Assembly: GCF_041734735.1 (NCBI RefSeq)
Contig: NC_134878.1
Location: 33,855,963 to 33,919,962, forward strand
DNA from: Babylonia areolata
Lineage: Eukaryota; Mollusca; Gastropoda; Neogastropoda; Buccinidae
Direction of reading: 5' to 3'
Length of the DNA: 64,000 nucleotides
A program made the position numbers and the translations under genes. Shown here piece after piece: positions 32,820 through 45,535 of the stretch; the stretch's first letter is position 1; every line of letters begins with the position of its first letter. The notes below the pieces were generated by a model that was not told the origin of the DNA, did not search any database, and worked only from the letters and a program-made list of their open reading frames with translations.

Positions 32820-33084
32820 AACAATCCTATTCGCTGATGTGCTCATGTACAGACCTGTGATTGTCCGCGGGGGTTCAAGGTGCTCAGCAGTTCGACTAGC
32901 AGCGTCTGTTCAGTTGTTGTTCAGTGTGGATGGACCTGGGGCCTGAATCAGTCTCCACAGACCGAAATCCTTGATGGAGACGTGTGCTCATGAGGAGAGG
33001 AGAAACGAGTTACTTCGACACGGTGGCCACGTGGGGACAGACACTTCCATGCTCCTGGCTGATTTGTGGAGAAATCAAATCCGG

Positions 33085-33625
33085 AACGCCTTGGCTCTGT
33101 CTCTGTCGCTCTCTCTCTCTTTCTCTCTCTTTGCACACACACATAGATAGATGGATAGATAGATGTGTGTGTGTGTGTGTGTGTAGTATTGCATGAAAAA
33201 ACACATCATTATCATTCTCGAAAATAAAGTTGTCTTGTCCTCTCTCTCTCTCTCTCTCTTTGTGTATGTGTACAGTATTGTATAGGTATATGTATATAAT
33301 TTTGTATATATAGTTTATTTATTTATTTATATTCTTTGCATTGTATGTGTCTTCTTTATATCTGCTTATCCAATACAATATTTCCTCTGTGCGCGCGCGC
33401 GTGTGTGCATGCTCCTTTCATCACCTTTATTATGATTATGGTAACGGTAGTAGCAGCAGCAGAAGTAGTAGTAGTAGTAGCAGAAGTAGTAGTAGTAGTG
33501 TTGATGACTTGATGCCGCTGTGTTGCAACTGCAGAAGACCAGGCAGTCCCTTTGATCTTTAAAGTTTTAAGGAATAAAGTCTTGAGTCTCTGTCTGTCTG
33601 TCTGTCTCTCTCGTTTCTGCGTGTA
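33085..33625. repeat. Mixed CT, GT and (AGT)n simple repeats
   Basis: (CT)n at 33100-33130 and 33240-33260, (GT)n at 33165-33183, an AGTAGCAGC tract at 33445-33500 and (CTGT)n at 33590-33610. No gene is seen from 32820 to 34619. Confidence 0.85.
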
Positions 33626-34619
33626 TTTGTTCTTCTGTGTGAATCAGAAATACTAAATGGAGCTGATGATTGTTTTGTTGTTGTTGTTCTCAGTTTCAGG
33701 TTATGTTCATGTTATTTAACATACATATTATATAAATATTATATTGTCCCTGGATTATTTGTTCATAGGTTACCATCCCATAATGAAGGCCATGGCGTGT
33801 ATTCAATACAGAATCGTTTTTATACATGTATGCACTTATATATTGGTGTTTGTTTTTTTTAACTGGATTAAAAAAAATCGTGTCCGTATCAGTGTGGTGA
33901 TGTGTGGAACGAGAACCATGTGTCCTTGTATCTTGAGAACAAGAGATGGCTTTTCTTCTCGAACTCCGATCGCCGTATAAATAAATGAAATGAATACTGA
34001 TAGTGATAAGTCAAAACACCTCAAGGCTTTTTGGTCAAAACACGTCTACTGACCAGTCAAAGGCACACATAAACAGCATTGCATTCCTGTTCGTGAAATC
34101 ATATAACAATCCAATCCACAAATCTAAGCTGTTGAACAACCAATATAAAATGCATTGCGAACAAAATCAGAGAAAATGCAAGTCCAAATCAGACACAGGC
34201 GGCAACAAAATCGAGTCCCACTCTATTTTTTAACCCACATTTCTTTTCTCGTTTTCGTAACTACATCTGCTTCTACAACCGATAAGTATATTCCATGATT
34301 ACATACTAGTACTTGTTATGATCAAAACACATCAAAACACAATTTCATGTTACAGTGGCACATTGGAATTGTTTGAAATCACTTCTTTTATCTCCGTGAA
34401 AAAAAGAATTTTTTTTTTAATCTGCATGTGAGATGACTTCATAAAGCTTAGGACCAGCATCAGTCATTATATACAGCATCACCAGCTAAAGCGGTAGCAG
34501 TGATAGCAGTGATGTTTAACGCTGTTGCCTATAGGCCAGCCATCCGAACAGAGCCATATTAGGCCAGCAGCAACAGTACAGAACTAGTGGTAGTAGTGGC
34601 AGAAGCACTTGTGTGCAAT

Positions 34620-35072
34620 AAGGTGAAGCGGTGGCCTTGTAGTTATGCGCCCGACCAGGAAGCGACTGTCCAAGGGTTCGATTCACGCATATGGACCGGG
34701 CTTTTTACTCCCTCTCTCCATTAGACCCGTTGGTGGTGGCCTGGACGCTAGTCATTCGGATGAGACGATAAACAGAGGTCCCGTGTACAGCATGCACTTA
34801 GCGCACGTAAAAGAACCCCCGGGAACAATATAAAAAAAAAGAGTTCTCGTCTGGAATAGCTGCCCGGATTTCAAACAGAGAAATATGTTGTGACAAAAGG
34901 CAAGACAAGACAACATAAGGTAAAGCAATACAGCAGGATACAGTACAATATAATGCAATACATTACAATGCAATACAACGCAATGCAAACTAACAGAACG
35001 CAATGCAACGCAGCACAATACTATGCAATGCATTTCAAAGCAATGCAACACAACACAATATAATACAATCCT
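34620..35072 (+). mobile_element. SINE family 1, nearly complete
   Basis: tRNA-like head (gtggccttgtagttatgcg...aagggttcgattcacgc), body with cggatgagacgataaacaga and attcaaacagagaaat-type blocks, then a (tacaa/tgcaa)n tail from about 34915 to 35070. Confidence 0.75.
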
Positions 35073-36594
35073 CGTGGCTTAACTAAAGGAAGTCACACTC
35101 AACACCTGACAGCAGACCAGTGCAGTCATACAGAACGAACGTACTGCAGACATACCATCTTTTGCTTCTCACAGTCACAGACAAGCATCAGTCTCGAGCC
35201 TTTCCAGCACCATTTGGACACTTGACATCATTGCTTATCGTCCAGCCGGCCGATCACACAGGGCCATACAAGGAATGTACACTTGACAAAAATGTCCTCT
35301 GTTATATCCCTCCAGTGCCGAGAGGGGTAGGGGGGAACAGTAGAAAGGGCTGTTTCAAGTCATGAAACAATATCCATAAAACAATAAACCTAAAACTGAG
35401 AAAATAGTCTGGAGATATACCACTCTAGATGAACTGTATGAAGTTTCAGACTTCCAGAGTCATTTCTCTTCTGATGACGTCATCAGTAACGTCACCATGC
35501 ACCTAAGTAATACGTGCCACGGCAATCAAGGGGTTTTAACCAAAAAACTCACATTAAAGATTCCTGCAAACCAATACAGTTCATGACATTAACTTAACCA
35601 TAAAGCTGCTCAATGCAAATAAAACTAGGCTTCCGCTTGAGTTATCAAACCCAGATTACAAAAAATCGCAAAAAAAGAGGAATGAATAAAAATTTTCCAA
35701 AGCTGCACAAAAGTACGCTTAAAAGGACATAAAGGTAAATGACACGACAGAATGGACATCTAGTGCCCACCCCGGTGTTTACATTATCACTACCTACTCT
35801 ACAGAGTACACAGCACAGGTTAGTATAATCACAGGCTGTGGAAAAGAGAGACCAAGAACAAAGTGTCAAGGCTTGCTGACAAAAAAGAATGGGGAATGGA
35901 CTGGGAAGGCAGAAAAAAAACAGCAGTAAAGGAAGAACAGAAAAAAGACATGAACACAAAGTCAATAATAGAAAAGAGGAAATGTCCAGCACAGATCTTC
36001 CAGGAGGGGGTACCACTTATACTGAAGGAGCCACCGGCATCTCTACCCAGCACAATTAAATGTGAGAACGGCGGTCAGCACTGCCAGAACAACGCCCCCT
36101 CCCCTCCCGCCCTCCCTCAAACTCCCCCACCCAACCTCAGTAAATGAAGTGATGTTCAGCACAGAGCTGACAGCTGGAATGGAGAGGAGAAGCTGGCAGA
36201 ATCTGTGTAATGGAGTTCGACGATGAGAAGGAGACGAATAAGAAGATGATGAGGATTTTTTTTTTATTATTATTATCATCATCGTCGTCGTCGTTGTCGT
36301 TGTTATTGTCGTTGTTGTGAGCTGGCAAAAATGAAGGGAACATCTTCTTGTTCTGTTTGTTTTGATTTATTTCTTGTTTGATACACAGTGCATGGAGTGC
36401 TGTTTTTCTATCTTTATTTACCTTTGTGCGTGTGTGGGGTGCGGGTGAAAGGGGAGGAATTGAGGGGGTTGTTTCTGCATGTTTTCTTCGTTGTTCTTGT
36501 TTAATTGATCTCGTTAATTAGTGAGTGTATGTTGCTATTATCTCCAAGGACAATGAACATCCCACACACTTTCTGACAGTCAGGGAAGGTGTGG
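35073..36594. other. Intergenic spacer, ACE-B 3' side
   Basis: No gene is recognised. It includes the probable ACE-B 3' UTR: on the - strand, AATAAA-type signals occur near 36412-36417 and 36365-36370, about 180-230 bp after the stop. Trinucleotide tracts (tcgtcg, ttattattatt) lie at 36255-36315. Confidence 0.45.
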
Positions 36595-36850
36595 CTAAAA
36601 GGAACAGAACACTGTCATCAGAGTCGCCAGCATCAGAAGCGCACAGGACGACAGCTGGGTGGCGGCAGTACCCGTAGCGGGATCGGGACACCCTGTCTCC
36701 CACCCCACGTCCTCTCCGTTGACCTCCTCCAGGTAGGTCATCAGGGGCTGGAAGTACTGGACCAGTGGCTGTGCGCTCATCTTGGTCCGTCCCGTCACCA
36801 CCCGGAATGGTTCTGTCCACACCTGGGAGGAACCTTTGGACATCATGGCC
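36595..36850 (-). CDS. ACE-B exon 13: C-terminal end and anchor tail
   Basis: Begins within the minisatellite exactly as in ACE-A (cacgtgcag|ggccatgatgtcc). It is nearly identical to ACE-A up to VGWETGCP and then abruptly unrelated ([29 protein letters not shown] in shorter pieces: small residues, then a hydrophobic stretch to the stop). Both tails look like GPI-anchor signals. Confidence 0.88.
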
Positions 36851-39800
36851 CTGCACGTGACATTGACTGACATCATGGCCCTGCACGTGACATTGACTGA
36901 CATCATGGCCCTGCACGTGACATTGACTGACATCATGGCCCTGCACGTGACATTGACTGACATCATGGCCCTTGACATTGACTGACATCACGGCCCTGCA
37001 CGTGACATTGACTGACATCGTGGCCCTGCACGTGACATTGACTAACATCACAGCCCTGCACGTGACATTGACTGACATCATGGCCCTGCACGTGACATCG
37101 ACTGACATCATGGCCCTGCACGTGACATGGACTGACATCATGGCCCTTCATGTGACATCGACTGACATCATGGCCCTGCACGTGACATCGACTGACATCA
37201 TGGCCCTGCACGTGACAACGACTGACGTCATGGCCTTAAACGTGACATCGACTGACATCATGGTCCTGCACGTGACATTGACTGACATCATGGCCCTGCA
37301 CGTCACATTGACTGGCATCATGGCCCTGCACGTGACGTCGACTGACATCATGGCCGTGCACGTGACATCATGATACTGCACGTGACATCAGCTAACATCA
37401 TTGACCTACGCGTGGCATTAAATACCTTACATCGTGGGCGTGAAATTGACATCAAATAACATCATGGCCTTGCACCTGACATCAACAGGCGCCATGACCC
37501 TGCACGTGAGATCATGGCCCTGCACGTGACATCAAGGCCCAACACCCAACATCACCACACTGTTGTGAGAGACTCACCGCAGTTTGTCCCCAGCCTCCGT
37601 GGAGTTGTAGATGTCACAGGTGTGCAGTGGTCCCTGGTGGCCTGCCGCCTCACACAGCGCCTTGTGGAACTGGAACTGGATGACGAAGCTGACAAAGTAC
37701 CTGCCAGGGGCACAGGTGGGAAAAGCTGTCAGAAACATATCTTTTAACCACATGTGCAGAAAAAAAAAACTCTCTTCAACCAAAAGTACACGGTGATGTT
37801 CTCACATATACGTGCTCTAAGATATATGTTAAAAAACTTGAAAGACATATAGGCCACATGTTTTCTTCTCTTTTTATTCTCCTCTAATTCTGTGAATAGT
37901 CACTAGGGTGCGCACAGAAGAAATGTTCGCCATATTCGCCGGTTGTCTGTCAAAGCCTGGGAATCTGAAAATGGTTTTCCTGTCCATTCTGCGGTGTTGT
38001 CAGTCTACCGCTTATTCCTGTCTTCCATTCAGTCTGCTTCTCTCAGCAGTTCTTTGGAAGATTGTTTTAGGATGGTCACTGGAGCTTGATACGCAGCCAT
38101 ACCGTCCTCAAACCAATACAGTCAACAGAAAGGCCTTTCAGAAATGAGGGATTTTTTTAAAATAATAATGATAATAATAATAATGGTATTTATATAGCGC
38201 TGAATCTTGTGCAGAGACAAATTAAAGCGCTTTCGCACCAGTCATTCACACGCATGCATAACTCTAAAACTGTAGAAACTAAAGACAAGGAAGGGCAGGC
38301 AAGGAAGGCTATTTTTGGAAGAGGTGGGTTTTAAGGCCAGACTTGAAAGAGCTGAGTGTGGAGACTTGACGAAGCGAAAGAAGAAGTTCATTCCAATCGC
38401 AAGGTGCAGAGACAGAGAAAGAACGGCGGCCAACAGTCGAGTGTTTGAATCTGGGTATGCGTAAACAGAGTGGATCCGAAGCCGATCGTAGTGAGCGAGA
38501 TGGAGTGTAGAGGTGAAGGCAGCCACAGAGATAGGAAGGGGCATTTTTGTGAATACATCTACAACATAGAGTGCTGATCTTGTACTTTATTCGGTGTGAG
38601 ACAGGGAGCCAGTGGAGATGTTGCAAAAGAGGAGTGATGTGCTCAGATCTTTTCTTTCTGAGGACGAGTCGGGCAGCAGTTTTGTATGCGCTGAAGGGAC
38701 TGAATGGATGAAGCAGGCAACCCAATGGTAATGTGAACACGTGATTGACAAATACAATGGTTTGCTTTTACAAGGCAACTGTCCTGCTTTGGTCCGCATG
38801 CGTATTTCTTCCCAGGCCAACCTTTTTTTCCATGTTACCAATTACGCCTCCCGTCTCAACAGGATAGACTGAAACGTTATTTCCTCACATGAACTGCGCA
38901 CACCTATCCGTGAACTGATTTTTAACGGTCAGGTGTTTAGCAAGTAAAGTCCAGTGTCTCAGAATGAACCTAATAACAAATACAGAACATAAAATTATTC
39001 ATTCACAGATCTTCGTGAGGGCGTCGCCATATCAAAAGCTTCAGTTTAACACACACAAAATTCAAAATATGAAAAAGGAATCATCTCAGGGAAAAAAACA
39101 ACAACATTGTTCAATCAGTTATTTTCTTCACCTCAATACACTTCCATAAGAAATACTGATGGAGAATATTTTTGTACAACTTTCAAATACGAACACAAGT
39201 TGTGTTTCAGTAATGGAACGAACAGTCATCTCAGCTTAAACAAGCTTATTCTAGAATCAACTTCAAGATTCCTCAAAATTCTCAGCCATTTCTCGAAGTT
39301 TTGACGAATACATAAATTATATTGAATAACTGAGCCAAATTATACGTGCTAAGTTACTTAACATTGAACAGACAGTGTAAAAGCTTCGTCGCTTATTTTG
39401 TTTTTGTTCAACTTCTACAACAACAGCAACAACAAGAACAACGACTACTACTTCTACTACTACTACTACTACCACTATTAGTACAATTATCTTGAAATAT
39501 TTTCAATAATTCCTGGATTCATTCTTTACCTACCTGATGTAGGGAGTGTTGCTCGGGATGTGGTACTTTGCACCTGGGTCAAAGTCATCCTCTGTCCTTT
39601 TCACAGGTGGGGACACACCTTGCAGATTACACCTGGATCATGAGAAAAGGAAGGTAAGTTATTTGGAGAGAGACATTTCTAGATCTTTATGACATGCAAG
39701 GAGGATAATCTGAAGCCCAAAGTCGTAACATATCCCATTCACATCCGCATGCACGAACGCACGCACACACGCACATATAGTTGAAACAGGACGACGGCAA

Positions 39801-40076
39801 CAGCAGTATAAAGTCTTCTTTATGTGTGACGGGGCATTCATCAAAATTCCTCCTCCTCCTCCTCTTCCTCCTCCTCCTCCGCCTACCTCCCTACCTGAGG
39901 TCCCACCAGTCCTTGTTGTAGCTGTCCGGGGTGGTGTCTCCACGGAACACGGACCAACGCCACTGGTCAATGAGGTAGCCAAAGGGCAGGAAGGCGATCT
40001 TCTGCAGCGCCATGGCCATCAGGAAATTGAGGTCCGCCTCTGTGGGACAAAAAACAACAACAACAGACACTGGTGT

Positions 40077-40117
<41 letters not shown>

Positions 40118-40838
40118 GTATACGTGCATTTGTTTTTCTTTCTTTTTTTTCCTTTTACCTAATTTTCCAACAGTTAACTTGTCTGCCACCAGAAGGTAGG
40201 TAGGGTCAAGACAGGAAGACCAAAGAACACTGGCGCAGAACAACTGAAGGAGAGAACTCAAGACCCTGAAGAACACCCGGGGTACCAGTGAAACACTGGC
40301 CCAAAATAGACAAGGGTGGTTGCCCTATATACCGGAGGGAATAACGGCAAAACGTATGTAAGTAACAGAGAAGGATGCCTCCATATTTAATAATAATGGT
40401 ACTTATATAGCGCTGAATCTTATGCATAGACAAATCTAAGCGCTTTTGCACCAGTCATTCTCACGCACGCATAACTCTAAAACTGGAGAAACTGAAGACA
40501 AGGAAGAGGCAGGGAAGGGAGGCTATTTTTGGAAAAGGTGGGTTTTAAGGCCAGACTTAAAAGAGCTGAGTGTGGAGACTTGACGAAGCGAAAGAGGAAG
40601 TTCATTCCAATTGCAAGGTCCAGAGACAGAGAAAGAACGGCGGCCAACAGTCGAGAGTTTGAATCTGGGTATGCGTAAGTGGAGTGGATCCGAAGCTGAT
40701 CGTAGTGAGCGAACTCAGTTTCTGGAGAATGTTGCGTCAGTTGTTGTTGTTTTTTTTGTGTTGATTTTTGTTGTTGTTGTTGTTGTGGTTTTTGTTGTTG
40801 TTTTTGGGGGGTGTTGGTTTCTGTGTGTGTGTGCGCGC

Positions 40839-40890
<52 letters not shown>

Positions 40891-42155
40891 AAGTTGATAA
40901 AAGAAACAGTGTACTTGTGACCAGGAGCAAAGAAATGGAGCTCCTTACCGACAGCAAAATCTGTTTCCCGAATCTATTTAAAATCATGTTTGTAGTTGTT
41001 GGCTGCACAGTACTTGTTTGTCATACTCCAGGTTATACAGCCAGTCCCACGTACCCGTGTCCTCCACCAGAGTAGGCAGCAGACCAATCTGATGCAGATG
41101 TTTGGGGGTCTCCACTGACAATGAGATCGTGTCTCCTATGGCCTCGTGGAATCCTGCAACATCCTTGTGGACATGAGTGAGGGAGGAAGGGGAGGAGTCT
41201 TACTGGGAAAGAAAGATTGAGAGAACGGAGGGGCAAAACCTGACACAGACAGACACAGACAGAGACAGAGAAAGAGTGGACGGGGAGGTGTGTGTGTGGG
41301 GGGGGGGGACTCAGACAAATCCCCTTAACTCTCTCCATACGAACGACGAAAGAGACGACGTTAGCAGCGTTTCACCCCAATTACCATCATCAAAATATTG
41401 CAAGCGGAAGGCTCTTATACTGAAGACTGTTGACAAAGAATACCACAATTCTGACGACGGAAGCTAAAGGTTGGGTCATTCAGACACCCACTGGACATCC
41501 GAGGGGTCTGTGTAGAGGAGAAGAGAGGACTGGCCGTACTGAGTGAGTTAAAAGGGGTTTCCGATCTAAAATGTATTCCAAATATTATATTACGTAAGCA
41601 CATCGCGTTTTGAATACTTGGTTGAAACATACAGTAAGCGAGCGAGATAGCGGGGGAGGGGTGGGGGATACGTAAAAAATACGTATACACACACTTTTAT
41701 CAGTTTTTCACTTTTTTCGTTGAACATACATTTTAGTCAGATGACCCCTCTTAAAATTGTCATTCCCAGTCTGACCTTACACAAGTATGCAAACAGATAA
41801 AAATTATACCCACTTCCTTCCCTCCCCTTCACCCCCTACCCTCCACCCTAACTAAAGATGGGCCCACTAGACGTGTCTATAATAACATCGATAATGATGA
41901 TGACACAAGGTGGGCCCTAACCGAAGATGGGCACAATAGAGGTGTCAATAATGACATCGATAATGATGCTGGTGGCACAAGGTGTGAGGCTGAACATGTT
42001 ACCTGGGTTGGCCCCGTTCCTGAAGGTGATGGGCTGTGGTTTGTACAGCAGGTAGTACTCGATGTGTCCCATCTCGTGGTGCGCTGTGCTGAAGTGCTCC
42101 AGAGTCGTCTCTGTGCACTGCTTCACTCTGTTGGGGGAGAGAGAGGGAGAGAGAG

Positions 42156-42208
<53 letters not shown>

Positions 42209-42274
42209 TATGCGAGTGTGTGAGTGTGTGTGTCGGGGGCGAGGAGGGTGGTGGGGGGAGGGCAGGGGGATTGG

Positions 42275-42328
<54 letters not shown>

Positions 42329-43549
42329 GTATATGTGAGTGTGAGTTTCAATCATTCGAATTCAACATATATTTAGTGAAACACAAAACTACTAGCTTGA
42401 GAAAGTACACGATCGCGCTCGAGTTAATGGTTCCAACATAACATCCTTTGACCGACGTTAAATCTGAAATATTCTGCTGTTCTACTATAGTATCTTGCTG
42501 TTTCTGTTTCAAAGAAATGTAAAAGTGTTCGTTCTATCCATATACGCTACACCACAGCTGCGTTTAAAAAAAAACAGATACCTGGCCCGCGCATAGGCCT
42601 TAGCCCAACATGCTCATCAGGATTTTGAGAATCTACCAAAGAAAAACCTCACTTAAAACCACGGCGTCCGTATCATTGCCAAAGTCGTCGTCATTATCAT
42701 CACACGAATTGTCGTTATTCTCCCCCTGCACCTCCTCCTCCTCATCATCATCATCGTCAACATCATCGCGTCATCATCATTTCCATCATCAGAATCACAA
42801 TTACCATTACTATATTTACGGTATGATTATTATAATTATCATGACTAGTCAATACAGCCGTCCTTGTTTTCACAATTACGTCATGATCATCAGTCATTAT
42901 CATAATTACATTCACATTATCATCATTATCATCACGATCATTATCATCATATTTTAATGTTACCATTTTCAAAGGATAGTCATAACATCGTCATCAGTCA
43001 TCGTCATCATCATCATTCAACGTCATGGGTGTCCACTTGACTAAAACAAAGGTTTCCAATGCTTTCTTTCAATCATTTGCCTTCTACGTTTTTCATGTTA
43101 TGATGTTTCAAAGTATTGACGAATTTCTTTATCTATTTTCTTTCCGTCTATGTTGATAATTTCCCACAAACTCTCTTTTTCCTTTTTCAATTAAGCAGAT
43201 GTGGTATGGCATATATGGATCGGTCCGCACACTTTGACGCTTCCTTGAAAAGGAGTCTGAAACTGATAGGATTCCATATAGCTGTGCCTGGTGAAGAACA
43301 TCAGAAGACCACCAACACCCCACCCGTCCCCACCCCGACCCATTCTGCAATGGATGTGTGTCTCTCTGGGATTCTGCGCCAGACTGATAACGTTTGGGCG
43401 GTACTACTTCTGCTGCCACCAGTTGGCTGCGTTAAACATTGATGATTAATTTGTTAACCGCTCGCTATTGATTGATGTAATGTGAGTAACTGCTGTAGGT
43501 AAATATCATTTTTTAGAAAGTCTTTACCTTTTTTCTGTGACTTTGCTTG

Positions 43550-43604
<55 letters not shown>

Positions 43605-45242
43605 AATGGCTACACACCGGATGTTGAATGGTTACATACCGGAAGTCGATCCCATTGTAGAAGTCCCAAGCGGAAGCGTGACAGACGACATCCCGACCGT
43701 CCTTGGGTTTCTCCAGCATGGACTTGTTCCAGAATGCCTCTGGCATCGGTTCCAGACCCAGAGAAGTGAAGAAGCTGTCTGCTACTTCAAAGATCGTCCA
43801 CGCTGTGTAGCTCTGGGAATGAGACAAAAATCTGATTACTTTGAAGAAAAGGCTTGGATGTGATAATTGATTAAGCGGGAAAGAAAATAGGCTCCATAGA
43901 TTGTTGAAGATAGCGAAGCCTTAGCTTTCAGGGTAAAATCTGTAAGAGTTGTAAAAAAGGGAAATAGATGTTCCGTAGCTATTCGTGGTCATGGGGGCAG
44001 TGATTTGAGATTCACTATGTCCAGGCCTCGTCATAGAAAGCTGGGACCCAACCCTCTCCTCCGCCGTTGTAACCTCCCTCCCCCTCCCCCCCAAACCGAA
44101 GTCAGGAAACCAATCACACTCGGGAGGAGTGAGGAAAATCGGAGATAAGTGCCTTTCCTGACACAACACCATGCCGTAGCCAGGCCCTGAACCCTGAACA
44201 CTGGTGTACACTGGGTCAGAAGTCCAACACCTGAGCGGTTCTGCCATGGCATCTGCTTCGGACTTAACCCTTTCACCGCCAAGCTCGCATTTATGCACAG
44301 GCGTGGTAGAGGACCCATGTCACTGAAAGGTGATCATTCATTGGTCTGTTATCCATGAACCTACAGCTCTTAATGTTGGGTGGTATGATAGGCCATATTT
44401 TCTACACATCGCAGGGGGAATCCCCAGCTATTCTTAGCCACTGTCTTTTCTGTGTTTATACCACAACGGAAATTTTGTACTCTAAATTGACTGGCGGTGA
44501 AAGGGTTAAAGAAGTCGAAACAAAAAAAAAAACAAAAAAACAAACAGCAACAACATCAACAGATCAAATGCCTTATGTGATGAGTATTTGTATTATTCTT
44601 TTTGTCACAACATATTTCTCTGTGTGAAAAAATTCGGGCTGCTCTCCCCACAGAGAGTGCGTCGCTACACTGAAAGCGCCACCCTTTCTTTTTTCTGCCT
44701 GCAATCTTAATTTGTTTTCCTATCGAACAAGCAATATGGGAGCTTTTGAAAAAGTAAATAGCTCTTTCAAAAGTATATAAACACTTTTCTGTTTTCTGCC
44801 TGTAAGTGAATTTCACTATAAAAGTGGACTTTTCTAACACGCGCTAAGTGCATGCTTCACAAGCAGTCTGGGTTTAGTGTCTCCACCTTAACACTAGCAC
44901 TCAGACACAACTCCAGGGAGGTCATTTTTTTTAGATATATCCCGGTGTGTATATATCTGTATTTGTGACAAAACGAACAGGAGGTAGAGACCTGCTCAAC
45001 CATCTCAGCGGTGACGTCCACTTTGGGTTTGTCAGGATAAGGCATCAGCATGTCCTGCAGAGAGTGCCACTGCTGGGCCCACATGTTACCTGCACAGTCA
45101 TCATCATCGCCATCATCATCATCACCATCAGCATCAATATTATCATCATCATCACACATCATACATATCTATACATGCATTCAAGAACGAAATACCATAA
45201 ACTAACAAGCGTGTGCTCACAACGCACATGCAAACACACCAC

Positions 45243-45291
<49 letters not shown>

Positions 45292-45490
45292 ACCCAAGAG
45301 ATGAGCAGGGATGTGACCAGAGGAAGGGAACACGTCTTCTCCATACTGTTTCTTCAGACGACGTCGGACATAGGCGTGTAGCTGTTTGTAAAAAGGCTTC
45401 AGTTCTTCAAACAAGGCACCAATGTCCTGCTCGAACGTGTCGGACTCGTACTTTGACTTCCAGTAGTCCCCTGTGTCTGCATAGCCTGTG

Positions 45491-45535
<45 letters not shown>

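Noticed and set aside
35829-36147. Short frames in the spacer near the ACE-B 3' end
   Set aside because: No motif, low complexity and overlapping frames on both strands; more likely 3' UTR or spacer.
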